From NCBI RefSeq assembly GCF_003097135.1, contig NZ_QEQL01000001.1:1178001-1242000 (forward strand): a DNA stretch of 64,000 bases, written 5' to 3'. This DNA comes from Pseudomonas sp. URIL14HWK12:I12. Lineage in GTDB: Bacteria; Pseudomonadota; Gammaproteobacteria; Pseudomonadales; Pseudomonadaceae. Made by a program: the position numbers and the translations under genes. Positions 28,519-37,826 of the stretch are shown here, one piece after another; the first letter of the stretch is position 1; the number at the start of each line of letters is the position of its first letter. The notes beneath the pieces were generated by a model. It was not told the origin of the DNA. It searched no databases and worked only from the letters and a program-made list of their open reading frames with translations.

Positions 28519-28550
28519 CATAAATCACTGCACTAGGGGCTGCCCAACCC

Positions 28551-29516
28551 ATGGCCGTCAACACCCGCCTCACCCGCTTGCTTGGCATTGAGCACCCGAT
28601 CATTCAGGCCGGCATGAGCTGGGCGTCAAGCAACGCTGCATTGCCGGCGGCGGTGTCCAATGCCGGCGGCCTTGGGGTCATTGCTGCAGGGCCGATGCGC
28701 CTGGCAGACCTGGCCCGCACCCTGGAAGAAATCCGCGAGCTGACACCCTACCCGTTCGCCGTGAACGTTCCGCTGTATCGCGCCGGGGCTGCCGAGGTGC
28801 TGGACCTGCTCGAGCATGCCCGAGTGCCAGTGATCATTGCCAGCCAGGGCTCGCCCAAACCTCACCTGGCGCGCTTCAAAGCGGTGGGCAGCCTGTGGCT
28901 GCACGTGGTGGCGTTCACCGAGCATGCACACAAGGCCGCCGCTGCTGGCGTCGATGGCCTGGTGGTAGTGGGCTGTGAAGCAGGCGGCCACCCGCCGGCC
29001 AATGAAGTGAGCACGCTTGTAAATGTGCGCAAGGTACTGCGCGAGCTCAATTGCCCTGTGGTTGCCGGTGGTGGGGTCGCGGACGGCCATGGTATCGCTG
29101 CCCTGTTGGCGCTTGGCGCCGATGCCGTGCAACTGGGCACACGGTTTCTGCTCAGCGACGAAGCGCGCCTGCACCCTGAATACAAACGCCTGGTGCTCCA
29201 GGCCGGGATTGCCGACACCGTGCTCATCGGCCGCCACACGCTACCGGTGCGCAGCGTGCGCAACCCTTTCACCGAGCAGGTGCTCGCTGCCGAGCGCCAA
29301 GGGCTACCCGCCACCGACCCGGCCGCCTACGAGGCGCTGCTGGCCAGCGCAACGCTGAAGCTGGCGGCCTTCGATGGTGATGTGGCCGGGGGCAAGGTCG
29401 AGGCCGGCCAGTGCGCCGGGCTGATCGAACACATCCAACCTGCCGCCCAGATCATGGCCGAGCTCACAAAAGAGCTGGGCCAAGCCCTTGAACGCCTGCG
29501 TAACCTGCAACGCTGA
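28551..29516 (+). CDS. Nitronate monooxygenase-like FMN flavoprotein
   Basis: A 321-residue TIM-barrel flavoprotein of the nitronate monooxygenase/enoyl-ACP reductase II-like family. FMN and phosphate-binding features are IIQAGMSWASSNAALPAAVS, GLVVVGCEAGGH, CPVVAGGGVADGHGIAALLA and GADAVQLGTRFLLSDEA. Homologues either oxidise alkyl nitronates or reduce enoyl thioesters. In an operon of CoA enzymes the latter type of activity is worth considering. It is the first gene of a five-gene operon and is preceded by AGGGG and two predicted MarR operators. Confidence 0.87.
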   Translation: MAVNTRLTRLLGIEHPIIQAGMSWASSNAALPAAVSNAGGLGVIAAGPMRLADLARTLEEIRELTPYPFAVNVPLYRAGAAEVLDLLEHARVPVIIASQGSPKPHLARFKAVGSLWLHVVAFTEHAHKAAAAGVDGLVVVGCEAGGHPPANEVSTLVNVRKVLRELNCPVVAGGGVADGHGIAALLALGADAVQLGTRFLLSDEARLHPEYKRLVLQAGIADTVLIGRHTLPVRSVRNPFTEQVLAAERQGLPATDPAAYEALLASATLKLAAFDGDVAGGKVEAGQCAGLIEHIQPAAQIMAELTKELGQALERLRNLQR

Positions 29517-29526
29517 GGAACACACC

Positions 29527-30267
29527 GTGACTGATTCCGTCCTGCTTACCCGCGTCGAGAACGGCGTGCAACTGATCACTTTGAACCGCCCCGACAAGCT
29601 CAATGCGCTGAATTTCGCACTGACATCCGCGCTAGTGGATACCCTGAAGGCCGCCGACAGGGACGATGGCGTACGCGCCATCGTGATCACCGGCGCTGGG
29701 CGAGGCTTTTGCGCTGGGGCCGATACCCGGGAGTTTGCCGAGTTGACGCCGGCCAACCAGGGGCTGGTAGAGCAGCGCGCTGCACTGACCACGGAGCTGC
29801 AGGGGTTGGGCAAGCGGTTGCGCAAGCCGCTCATCGCCGCGGTCAACGGCTATGCCATGGGCGGCGGGGCTGGCCTGGCGTTGTCGTGCGACCTGGTATT
29901 GGCCAGCCCGGCAGCGCGGTTCGCCTATCCAGAGGTGAAGCACGGCATTGTCGCTGCCATCGTCATGGCCGGGCTGGTCGAGCATCTGGGGCGCAAAATC
30001 GCCTTCGAGCTGGTAGCCACCGGGCGCACTGTCGAAGCCGACGAAGCGCTGAGGCTGGGCATGGCCAACCGGATCGTCGAGGCCGAAACAGTGGTACCCG
30101 AGGCGCTGGCGCTGGCACAGGCATTGGCCGCGCATCCGGTGAAAGCGATGCAGGCGACCAAGGCCATCTTCCATGAGGTCGCCGAGCTGCCCTTCAGCGA
30201 AGGGCTCAAGCGTGGCCAGGCGCTCAACGCCCGCATGCGCGCCTTTGCCACGGAGCAAACGGCATGA
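29527..30267 (+). CDS. Enoyl-CoA hydratase/isomerase family protein, lacking one catalytic Glu
   Basis: A 246-residue crotonase. The oxyanion-hole and CoA-binding region is GRGFCAGADTREF and the active-site segment is GYAMGGGAGLALSCD. The position equivalent to Glu144 of mitochondrial enoyl-CoA hydratase is Gly116 here, while the second glutamate is kept (FAYPEVKHG, Glu136). That pattern resembles enoyl-CoA isomerases rather than hydratases. I chose the GTG at 29527 (GAGGA upstream), which starts 10 bp after the preceding stop. An earlier in-frame start would overlap it. It overlaps the CoA-transferase gene by 4 bp. Confidence 0.88.
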   Translation: MTDSVLLTRVENGVQLITLNRPDKLNALNFALTSALVDTLKAADRDDGVRAIVITGAGRGFCAGADTREFAELTPANQGLVEQRAALTTELQGLGKRLRKPLIAAVNGYAMGGGAGLALSCDLVLASPAARFAYPEVKHGIVAAIVMAGLVEHLGRKIAFELVATGRTVEADEALRLGMANRIVEAETVVPEALALAQALAAHPVKAMQATKAIFHEVAELPFSEGLKRGQALNARMRAFATEQTA

Positions 30268-31454
30268 AGCCCCTCGAAGGTGTCACCGTGGTGGAAATGG
30301 CGCGCGTACTGGCATGCCCGCTTGCGGGCATGATCCTGGCCGAGCTTGGCGCCCGTGTGATCAAGATCGAGCAGCCCGGCGCAGGCGACGAAACCCGGGG
30401 CTATGAGCCGTTTGTGGGTGAGCAGGCCGAGCCAGGCCACGAACGCAGCGCCTATTACTACGCGTTCAACCGCAGCAAGCAGTCGATCACGCTCGACCTT
30501 CGCAGCGCGCCGGGCCAGGAGGCGGTGCGCCGGTTGGTGGCCGAGGCCGATGTGGTGCTCGAGAATTTCCCGACCGGCACCCTGGCCCGGTACGGCCTGG
30601 CATGGGCAGACCTGCGCGCCGTCAACCCGGCGCTGGTGTACGTGTCCTGCACAGGCTTCGGGCAGACGGGCCCGTATGCCAAGCGCAAAGGTTACGACAC
30701 GGTGTTCCAAGCCATGAGCGGCCTGATGAGCCTGACCGGCGAACACGGCGGCGGGCCGGTCAAGCCCGGCGCGCCCGTTGCAGATATGACCTCCGGGTTA
30801 TGGATCGCCCTGGGTGTGCTGGCGATGTTGCAAGGGGCGAAGGCGCAAGGCAAAGGGGCCTATCTGGATTTCTCCATGCTCGATGCACAAATACCGCTTC
30901 TGTCACTGGCTGCTGCGCGGTTTTTCGCCCTCGACGAGGTGCCGGAACGCATGGGCACCGAACACCCGGGGCGCGTGCCGTCGGCGAGTTTTCGCTGCGC
31001 TGACGGCAACTACGTGCACATCACCGGGGCCGATCAACATTGGCAACCGCTGTGCAAGCTGCTGGGGCTCGACGCCTTGGGCCAGGACCCTCGGCTGCAA
31101 GCCAACAGCGGCCGGGTGCGCCACCGCGAGGAAGTCATGGCGGCGCTGGCCGGCGCCTGCGTGCAGATGACCCGCGAGCAATTGTGCCAGGCCTGCGACG
31201 CCATGGGCGTGCCTGCCGGGCCGCTGAAGAACCTCGACGAAGTCATGGCCGACCCGCACCTGCAAGCGCGCGGGGTGATCAGCCACTTCGAGCACCCGCA
31301 CGCAGGGCGTTTCCCGGCCATTCGCCTGCCCTATCGCTTCGACGGCTTCGACGATCCGCAGCCGGGGCGCCCACCGTTGCTGGGTGAGCACACCGAGCGC
31401 ATTCTCCAGCAGCTGGGCCTTGCCAGCGGGCAACCACAACAACAAGACGCCTGA
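30264..31454 (+). CDS. CaiB/BaiF (class III) CoA-transferase
   Basis: A 396-residue family III CoA-transferase that moves CoA between carboxylic acids. Conserved parts are VTVVEMARVLACPLAGMILA at the N-terminus, NRSKQSITLDLRS, VSCTGFGQTGPYA and PVADMTSGLWIA with Asp174 as the predicted nucleophile. The ATG overlaps the upstream crotonase stop (ATGA). Known members act on formate/oxalate, carnitine, citramalate, glutarate or 3-hydroxy-3-methylglutarate. The last is attractive given the lyase homologue at 34574, but that is inference. Confidence 0.92.
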   Translation: MKPLEGVTVVEMARVLACPLAGMILAELGARVIKIEQPGAGDETRGYEPFVGEQAEPGHERSAYYYAFNRSKQSITLDLRSAPGQEAVRRLVAEADVVLENFPTGTLARYGLAWADLRAVNPALVYVSCTGFGQTGPYAKRKGYDTVFQAMSGLMSLTGEHGGGPVKPGAPVADMTSGLWIALGVLAMLQGAKAQGKGAYLDFSMLDAQIPLLSLAAARFFALDEVPERMGTEHPGRVPSASFRCADGNYVHITGADQHWQPLCKLLGLDALGQDPRLQANSGRVRHREEVMAALAGACVQMTREQLCQACDAMGVPAGPLKNLDEVMADPHLQARGVISHFEHPHAGRFPAIRLPYRFDGFDDPQPGRPPLLGEHTERILQQLGLASGQPQQQDA

Positions 31455-31463
31455 GGGCCTGCC

Positions 31464-32228
31464 ATGAACCTCACCACCGCAGCATTGCAGATCGACCCTT
31501 CACGGCCGATCGCCCGCCTCACGCTCAATCGGCCGCAAGCCCGCAACGCACTGAACACGGCCCTGTGCCACGACCTGCACCAAGCAGTGCTGGCGGTGGC
31601 AGAGAACCCGGCCATTCACGTATTGATCATCGATGCCAACGGCCCGGTGTTCTGCGCAGGTGCCGATCTCAAAGAACGCCAAGGCATGGACGACGATCAG
31701 ATTCGCGCCCGCCGGCTGCGTGCCTTTGCGCTGTATGCGGCGATCGAAGCGCTGCCGATTCCAGTGTTCGCGGTGCTCGACGGGCCAGCGGTGGGCTCAG
31801 GCTGCGAAATTGCCTGTGCCTGTGATTTTGTCATCGCCTCCAGCCACGCCAGCTTGCGCTACCCCGAGGCGCGCTGGGGTACCGTAGGTGCGACCCAGCG
31901 CCTGCCGCGCATCGTCGGCCGGCGGATGGCCAAGGAGTTGATGTTCAGCGGCCGTGCCGTCGAGGCGCAGGAGGCATTGCGCATTGGCTTGGTCAACCGC
32001 GTGGTTGCGCGTGAAGCGCTGGCCGCCTGCGTGGACGAGCTGGCGGCCACCATCGCCGATGGGCCAAGCCATGCACTGCGCAGTGCCAAGCGGCTGATCG
32101 ACAGCGGCCTCGATGACAGCCGCCATGGCGCCCTGGCGCGGGAAATTCTGGCGATCGAAGAGAACCTTAACGCTGGTGTGTGGAAGGCCGGCATGAGCAC
32201 TTTCAGCGGAGGCACTGGCCGTGATTGA
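31464..32228 (+). CDS. Enoyl-CoA hydratase
   Basis: A 254-residue crotonase retaining both catalytic glutamates: Glu115 in GSGCEIACACD and Glu135 in LRYPEARWG. The oxyanion loop is GPVFCAGADLKER. It is therefore a better hydratase candidate than the operon paralogue at 29527. GAGGG precedes the ATG 9 bp after the transferase stop, and the last 8 bp overlap the ligase gene. Confidence 0.9.
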   Translation: MNLTTAALQIDPSRPIARLTLNRPQARNALNTALCHDLHQAVLAVAENPAIHVLIIDANGPVFCAGADLKERQGMDDDQIRARRLRAFALYAAIEALPIPVFAVLDGPAVGSGCEIACACDFVIASSHASLRYPEARWGTVGATQRLPRIVGRRMAKELMFSGRAVEAQEALRIGLVNRVVAREALAACVDELAATIADGPSHALRSAKRLIDSGLDDSRHGALAREILAIEENLNAGVWKAGMSTFSGGTGRD

Positions 32229-33846
32229 TTCGATTTCTCCTGTTCGCCAATCGCTATGGGCCGTGCTGGCCGAAGTGGCCGGCAAGTACCCCGAGGCCGA
32301 AGCGTTGGTGGATGAAACGCGCCGCCTGACCTACCGGCAGCTGATCGCCGAGGCCGACCAGGTGGCCAAGGCGCTGCTGGCACTGGGCCTGGAACACGGT
32401 GACCACGTGGGGCTGCTGCGCGGCAACTCGGTGACCTGGGCCGTGCATTGGTATGCCGCAGCATCCATTGGGTTGGTCAGCGTACCCATGAACACCCGCT
32501 TTCGCGTCGAGGAGCTTAGCTACGGCCTGGCTCACGAAGAGGTGCGCACGCTGCTGTGCGTCGATCGCTTCCTGGACAAGATCGACTTCATTGGCATGCT
32601 GCGTGAGGTCGAGCCGGGGCTGGATAGCCAACTGCCGGGTAGCCGGCTGCCCTTGCTGCATACCTTGGTCGTGGAGGGTGAACAGGTACCCCGCGGTGCG
32701 CTGGCATACCCGGCGTTCCTCGCCGCTGGCGAGCGTATCAGCGACGCAGCCCTGGCCACTGCACGGGCTGCGGTGCACCCCGATGACACCCTCTTGATCC
32801 AGCTGACCTCCGGTACCACCTCGCATCCCAAAGGGGTAATGCTCAGCCATGCCTCGATGCTGGGGGTGGCCCAGTCGGTCGCCGAACGTATTGGGGTGCT
32901 CCCCAGTGACCGCTACTACAGCCCACGGCCGTTCTATCACGTTTCAGGTAGCACGATGTCGCTGTTGGTGGCGTTGGTCAAAGGTGCCTGCCTGGTCACC
33001 GCCCGCACCTTCGACCCGGCCCTGGCGCTGCAGGCCATGGCCGAGGAACGCTGCACCCTCACCTCTGGCAACGACACGATGTTCCTGATGATGCTGGCCG
33101 AGCCGAGCTTCGACCCGGCAAGGCTGTGCCTGCGCGGCGGTTGGGCGGCAGCCAGCCCGCAGATCCTGCAACAAGTGGTCGAGCGCATGGGCGCCGTGGG
33201 TATCTGCAATGCCTACGGGTTGTCGGAAGCGGCACCGAACCTGGTGATATCTGCTGCCGATGAGCCGCTGGCACTGCGCATTGACGGTTACATGCTGCCG
33301 CATGCAGGTATCAGCATCGAAATTCGCGACCCCGCCACCGGCCAGGCATTGCCCGCCGGCGAGGTTGGGGAAATCTGCGCCAGTGGCTGGAGCCTGATGA
33401 AGGGCTACTACAAGCTTGCGGACAAAACCGCCGAGGCGTTGCGTGAGGGGTGGTTGCATACTGGTGACCTGGGCCAGCTCGATGCGCGCGGGCGCCTGCG
33501 CTTCGTGGGCCGGCTCAAAGACATGTTCCGCGTAGGTGGCGAAAACGTATCTCCGCTGGAGGTGGAGCAAGTGCTGCTCAAACACCCGGCCGTCGAGCTG
33601 GCCCAGGTAGTGGGTGTGCCAGACCCGCGCCTGGGCGAAGTGCCGGCGGCGTACGTGACGTTGCGCGAAGGCCAGCAAGCAGAGCCCGAGGCGATCATCG
33701 CCTTCTGCAAAGACCGCAGCGCCAATTTCAAGGTGCCGCGCTACCTCAAGGTGGTAGAGGATTTCGACAGTATCGGCATGACCGGCTCAAGCAAGGTGCA
33801 GAAGAACAAGTTGCGCGAGCACGCCATCGCCGCCTTCGGGTTGTAG
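32221..33846 (+). CDS. Acyl-CoA synthetase (AMP-forming)
   Basis: A 541-residue ANL-superfamily ligase that activates a carboxylic acid to its CoA thioester. The P-loop is LTSGTTSHPKGVMLSH, the A5 motif NAYGLSEAAPN, the A7/A8 hinge GWLHTGDLG through RLKDMFRVGGENVSP, and the catalytic lysine region TGSSKVQKNKLRE near the end. GTG start, overlapping the preceding hydratase by 8 bp. It is the last gene of the operon. The substrate acid is not identifiable. Confidence 0.92.
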   Translation: MIDSISPVRQSLWAVLAEVAGKYPEAEALVDETRRLTYRQLIAEADQVAKALLALGLEHGDHVGLLRGNSVTWAVHWYAAASIGLVSVPMNTRFRVEELSYGLAHEEVRTLLCVDRFLDKIDFIGMLREVEPGLDSQLPGSRLPLLHTLVVEGEQVPRGALAYPAFLAAGERISDAALATARAAVHPDDTLLIQLTSGTTSHPKGVMLSHASMLGVAQSVAERIGVLPSDRYYSPRPFYHVSGSTMSLLVALVKGACLVTARTFDPALALQAMAEERCTLTSGNDTMFLMMLAEPSFDPARLCLRGGWAAASPQILQQVVERMGAVGICNAYGLSEAAPNLVISAADEPLALRIDGYMLPHAGISIEIRDPATGQALPAGEVGEICASGWSLMKGYYKLADKTAEALREGWLHTGDLGQLDARGRLRFVGRLKDMFRVGGENVSPLEVEQVLLKHPAVELAQVVGVPDPRLGEVPAAYVTLREGQQAEPEAIIAFCKDRSANFKVPRYLKVVEDFDSIGMTGSSKVQKNKLREHAIAAFGL

Positions 33847-33888
33847 CGGCCGCGGGCAAGGCCGTTGCGCAATACTGCAGCGCTGGAA

Positions 33889-34395
33889 TCACGCCTGCTG
33901 GGCGTCTTCGCGTTCACGATCCAGCATGGCCCGCGCCTGGTGCGTGAGCTTTTCAAGCGCTTGCAACAAGACCTCCCGTTCCTTGCGCGTGAGCACCGAC
34001 TGCAACTGGCGATTCAGCTCCACCGCCTCCGGGAACACTTCGGCCACCAGCGACTGCCCTTGGGCGGTCAGTGACAGGGCCACGCCACGGGCGTCTTCCG
34101 GGTCTACGGCGCGCTGCACCAGGCCTCGCTCGGTGAGCTTGAGGACGATGCGGCTGGTCAGCCCTTTGTCGAACTGAGCCTGGGCAGCCAGGCGGTTCAG
34201 TGACAGCGAGCCCGCAGTGCTGAGCAATGCGATCAGCCGCCACTCGTTCATCGTCAGGCCGAACTTGCGTTGGTACACGCTGGCTGTGTTCTTGGTGTAG
34301 AGGTTGCTCAGCTGGCGCAGCTGAAAAGACACCAGATCACGCAGGTCATGCGGCTCAGGCGACGCTTGCCCGGAAGCGTTACGGGATGCAGGCAC
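33889..34395 (-). CDS. MarR-family transcriptional regulator
   Basis: A 168-residue winged-helix protein. The recognition region reads LNRLAAQAQFDKGLTSRIVLKL and the wing has RAVDPEDARGVALSLTAQG, both typical of MarR. It starts at a GTG with GAGG about ten bases upstream. A TTGA-N5-TCAA palindrome, also present twice before the acyl-CoA operon, lies 33-45 bases upstream of the start, so autoregulation and control of the module are likely. The ligand is probably an acyl-CoA intermediate or aromatic/organic acid, by analogy with related regulators. Confidence 0.92.
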   Translation of the reverse strand: MPASRNASGQASPEPHDLRDLVSFQLRQLSNLYTKNTASVYQRKFGLTMNEWRLIALLSTAGSLSLNRLAAQAQFDKGLTSRIVLKLTERGLVQRAVDPEDARGVALSLTAQGQSLVAEVFPEAVELNRQLQSVLTRKEREVLLQALEKLTHQARAMLDREREDAQQA

Positions 34396-34427
34396 GGGGC
34401 ATTTACCTCACAGTCTCAAAAATATGA

Positions 34428-34440
34428 TTGACATTATCAA
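34428..34440. promoter_or_regulatory. Predicted MarR operator O3
   Basis: TTGACATTATCAA (TTGA-N5-TCAA) lies between the divergent marR and lyase genes in an AT-rich promoter region. It matches O1 and O2 at all conserved positions. Confidence 0.6.
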
Positions 34441-34573
34441 CTAAAAAACCAGAAGCTTGGGTTCAGCAAACAGCGCCAGGGTCTGGTTTACCGGCTGAGC
34501 GCCAAGGCCATCGCATTGTATGCGGCCCCACAACTTGTGGCGATATCAATCATCTGTAGCGGAGTAGCCAGCC

Positions 34574-35494
34574 ATGGCCGACGTGACTTTGTGCGAATGC
34601 TTTGCCCGCGATGGCTTGCAACACGAGCCTGAATTCCTTGCCACTGAACGTAAGATTGCGCTGATAGACCGCTTCGCAGCATTGGGTTTCAGCCGCATCG
34701 AAGCCACCTCCTACTCCAACCCAAGCGTGGTGCCACAATTCGCCGACGCCAGTGAGTTGCTGGCGCAACTGCCGAGGCGCCAGGGGGCTTTCTACAAGGC
34801 CACCTGCGCCAATGTGCGGGCGGTGGAGCGTGCGCTGGCAGATCAGGCAGCCGGCCATGGCGCCAATGAGATCAGCTTGCTGGTTTCAGCCTCAGAGAGC
34901 CATTCGCAAAAAAACCTCAAGCGCAGCCGTGAAGATCAGTGGGCCAACATTGCCGCGATGGCAGGCGCCGCACAGGGGCGCTTTCGGTTGATCGGCACGA
35001 TTTCGGTTGCATTCGGCTGCCCGTTCGAGGGGCGAGTGGCTCAAGAGCAGGTTCTGGCCGACGTCGAGCGCTTCGCGCGGCTCGGGGTGACCCACGTCAC
35101 ACTGGGCGACACCACCGGTGTTGCCACCCCCGCCAGCGTGCGCCGGCTCTGCACGGCCATGACGCAAGCAGCACCGGAGGTCACCCCTATCGCACACTTT
35201 CACGACACCCGGGCCACTGGCCTTGCCAATTACGTCGCAGCACTGGACGCGGGGGTAAGTTGGTTCGATTGTGCCTTTGGCGGCGTGGGCGGCCACCCCG
35301 CCAAAGTCACCTATGGTGGGGGGCACACCGGCAATGTCAGCACAGAGGATTGGGTGAACCTGCTCGAGGCGATGGGAGTACACACCGGCATCGACCTTCA
35401 AGGCCTGCTCAGCGTAGCGGCCGAGTGCGAGGGTGCGCTGGGCCGCGAGCTTCACAGCCGCGTCATACGCAGCGGCTTGAGCCCGCTGCTATGA
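34574..35494 (+). CDS. HMG-CoA lyase-like (DRE-TIM) protein with altered active site
   Basis: A 306-residue TIM-barrel of the HMGL-like family. Substrate and metal residues are visible: Arg12-Asp13 in FARDGLQHE, the metal histidines in AHFHDTRATG (208 and 210) and Asn254 in TGNVSTED. In true 3-hydroxy-3-methylglutaryl-CoA lyases the flexible loop is GLGGCP with an essential cysteine. Here it is GVGGHP with His241. A standard HMG-CoA cleavage is therefore doubtful. It diverges from marR with a shared predicted operator and converges on the alcohol dehydrogenase gene (14-bp gap). Confidence 0.87.
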   Translation: MADVTLCECFARDGLQHEPEFLATERKIALIDRFAALGFSRIEATSYSNPSVVPQFADASELLAQLPRRQGAFYKATCANVRAVERALADQAAGHGANEISLLVSASESHSQKNLKRSREDQWANIAAMAGAAQGRFRLIGTISVAFGCPFEGRVAQEQVLADVERFARLGVTHVTLGDTTGVATPASVRRLCTAMTQAAPEVTPIAHFHDTRATGLANYVAALDAGVSWFDCAFGGVGGHPAKVTYGGGHTGNVSTEDWVNLLEAMGVHTGIDLQGLLSVAAECEGALGRELHSRVIRSGLSPLL

Positions 35495-35508
35495 TCGGTG
35501 CCCAAGGC

Positions 35509-36738
35509 TCAAACAGCCGGCACTGCACCCACCTCGTCGCCATCGCCCACGGGCAACGCGATATCGGGCGAACCCGGCGTCAGGATGACCTTGCGGCAGT
35601 CTTCCTGTTTCTTGTCGAAGATCTCATAGCCAGTGGCGGCCTGCTCCAACGACAACCGGTGGGTGATGATCGCATCAGGCTGCAACGCCCCGCGCTCGAT
35701 CTGCTCGAGCAGCTCAGGCAAGAAACGGTGCACATGGGTCTGGCCCATGCGGAAGGTCAAGCCTTTATCGAAGGCATCACCAAACATGAACCCGTGAATG
35801 AACCCGGCGTAAACGCCAGGCACACTGACTACGCCACCGCGCCGGACGGCTGCAATGCACTGCCGCAGTGCTTTACCGCTGCTGCCTTCGAGCTTGAGGG
35901 TAGCCAGTATCGTCTCGGTCGTGCTGCCTTTGGCTTCGAACCCGACCGCGTCGATCGCGCCGTCGACGCCGCGCTGGCCTGCCGTCTGTTCGATGATGCT
36001 GGCGGCGGGATCATCGTCTTCATCGAAGTTGATCGGTATGACCCCATAGGTCTTTTGCGCATAGGCAAGCCGGTAGGCATGGTGGTCGACCATGAACAAC
36101 TGCTCGACGCCGATCATTCGCGCCACTGCCGCGCACAGCAACCCCACAGGCCCAGCCCCATAGATGACCAGGCTGCCACCCTTCACCACTTCGCTGTTGA
36201 GAACCGCTTGATAGGCCGTCGGCAGGATGTCCGAGAGGAACAGCACTTTCTCATCGGCCAACGTGCCAGGCACCTTGAAAGGGCCTGTGTTCGCCTTGGG
36301 CACCCGCACGAATTCGGCTTGGCCTCCAGGGATACCGCCGTATAGATGGCTGAAACCAAACAGCGCCGCGCCAGGCGGGATCGCCTTCTTGTTGAGAATC
36401 GCACCCCGGCCAGTGTTGGTCGTTTCACAGGCTGCGAACAGGTCGTGGTTGCAGAAAAAGCAGCTGCCGCAGGCAATCACGAATGGGATAACCACCCTGT
36501 CACCGGGCTGGACCGCGGTCACGGCAGAGCCGGCCTCTTCGACCACTCCCATGAACTCGTGGCCAAAAATATCGCCATGTTCTGTTTTGGGGATCTTGCC
36601 ACGATACAAATGCAGGTCCGAGCCACAGATTGCTGTGGACGTTACCCTGAGAATGATGTCGTCATCGGCTTCGAGAACGGGTTCGGGAACGTTATCCACC
36701 TGAACCTTGTGGGGGCCGTGATAGGTCAGTGCGCGCAT
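35509..36738 (-). CDS. Zinc-dependent alcohol dehydrogenase family protein
   Basis: A 409-residue medium-chain dehydrogenase. Catalytic zinc ligands are Cys in AICGSDLH and the His-Glu of FGHEFMG. The structural-zinc cluster [15 protein letters not shown] is intact. The NAD(P)-binding motif is [13 protein letters not shown]. The length and insert resemble glutathione-independent formaldehyde dehydrogenase-like proteins, but identity is not certain. The start is fixed by AGGAGG upstream of the ATG at 36738. It stands alone, convergent with the lyase gene. Confidence 0.9.
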   Translation of the reverse strand: MRALTYHGPHKVQVDNVPEPVLEADDDIILRVTSTAICGSDLHLYRGKIPKTEHGDIFGHEFMGVVEEAGSAVTAVQPGDRVVIPFVIACGSCFFCNHDLFAACETTNTGRGAILNKKAIPPGAALFGFSHLYGGIPGGQAEFVRVPKANTGPFKVPGTLADEKVLFLSDILPTAYQAVLNSEVVKGGSLVIYGAGPVGLLCAAVARMIGVEQLFMVDHHAYRLAYAQKTYGVIPINFDEDDDPAASIIEQTAGQRGVDGAIDAVGFEAKGSTTETILATLKLEGSSGKALRQCIAAVRRGGVVSVPGVYAGFIHGFMFGDAFDKGLTFRMGQTHVHRFLPELLEQIERGALQPDAIITHRLSLEQAATGYEIFDKKQEDCRKVILTPGSPDIALPVGDGDEVGAVPAV

Positions 36739-36923
36739 GGTGATTCCTCCTGATGTATAAGTGGGAGGAATCACACGCCTGCGTAGTTCATAAGTTGTGC
36801 GCAGCCGGCAGACGGAGGGTCAGTTGGCCAATGCCAAGCCGCTCGCCACGCTCTGCCGCAAGGTTTGTGAGCGCAACCACATCCTCCTGAAGCAGGCGCT
36901 TTGATCAGAAACGAACCGAGGTG

Positions 36924-37826
36924 TCATTGCGCAGCACCTACCTTTCGTGGCGACACGCCGAGCACCCGTTTGAACGCCGCTCCGAAGGCACTATCGGACG
37001 CATAACCGAGCGACGTCGCAACCCGGCTGATGGTGGCCCCTTTGACGGCCAGGCGTTCGCAGGCCAGCAACATTCGCCACCGGGTGACGTAAGCCATGGG
37101 CGCCTCGCCCACCGTCTCGGCAAAGTGCGCGGCAAACGCTGAACGCGACATGCCCGCCGCGCTTGCAAGCAAGGCAACGGTCCAGGGGTGCCCTGGGTTG
37201 GCATGAATAGCGCTGAGCGCTGCGCTCAGCTTGGTGTCGTGCAGCGCATACAGCCAGTTTCCGCGGCCTGAAACTGCCGCGTCGAGGTGATGACGCAGGG
37301 CTTCGATGAGGAGCACCTGAGCGAAATGGCTGGCCATCAACTCCCCCCCTGGCCGGGGGCTGCGCAGCTCTTCCATCAGCCGCGAAATCGAGACCCGCAA
37401 GGCCTGCCCGGTGGCAGAGCCGACGTGCAATACCGCTGGCAACAAGTTGAGCAATAGGCGGGCATGGGTCTGGTCGAAGCCAAGGTAACCACCCAGCCCG
37501 GCGCAGTCGATGCCTGCCCCGATTTGCGCCACATTGCCCGGCCCCACCACCGTCAGTGCCTCAGCGACATCGACCGGCTGAGTTTCGACGTCGCTGCACA
37601 AACGCAAGGCGCTGCTGCCCGACACTATCACCACGTCCCCTTGCAGCAATCTGCGTTGGCCAACGGGTGCATCGCCATACAACCAGCAACTGCCCAGGGT
37701 AACGGCGAAGCATTTCAGCGAGCCGTCGGCGGGATAATGCAAAGACCAGCGTCCACCGGCTTCCAGGCCGCGGAAGGCATAGTGAGCCGGACGCAACATC
37801 GACAGCACTTCTGACAGCGGATCCAT
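36924..37826 (-). CDS. AraC-family transcriptional regulator (cupin_6 N-terminus)
   Basis: A 300-residue regulator. The N-terminal region (PLSEVLSMLRPAHYAFRGLE) matches the AraC-ligand-binding/cupin_6 type. The C-terminal double helix-turn-helix includes VALLASAAGMSRSAFAAHFA and ISRVATSLGYASDSAFGAAF, followed by the usual FKRVLGVSPR. The ATG at 37826 is preferred to the TTG three bases earlier. It diverges from the quinone oxidoreductase gene at 38023, which regulators of this subgroup often control. Confidence 0.9.
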   Translation of the reverse strand: MDPLSEVLSMLRPAHYAFRGLEAGGRWSLHYPADGSLKCFAVTLGSCWLYGDAPVGQRRLLQGDVVIVSGSSALRLCSDVETQPVDVAEALTVVGPGNVAQIGAGIDCAGLGGYLGFDQTHARLLLNLLPAVLHVGSATGQALRVSISRLMEELRSPRPGGELMASHFAQVLLIEALRHHLDAAVSGRGNWLYALHDTKLSAALSAIHANPGHPWTVALLASAAGMSRSAFAAHFAETVGEAPMAYVTRWRMLLACERLAVKGATISRVATSLGYASDSAFGAAFKRVLGVSPRKVGAAQ

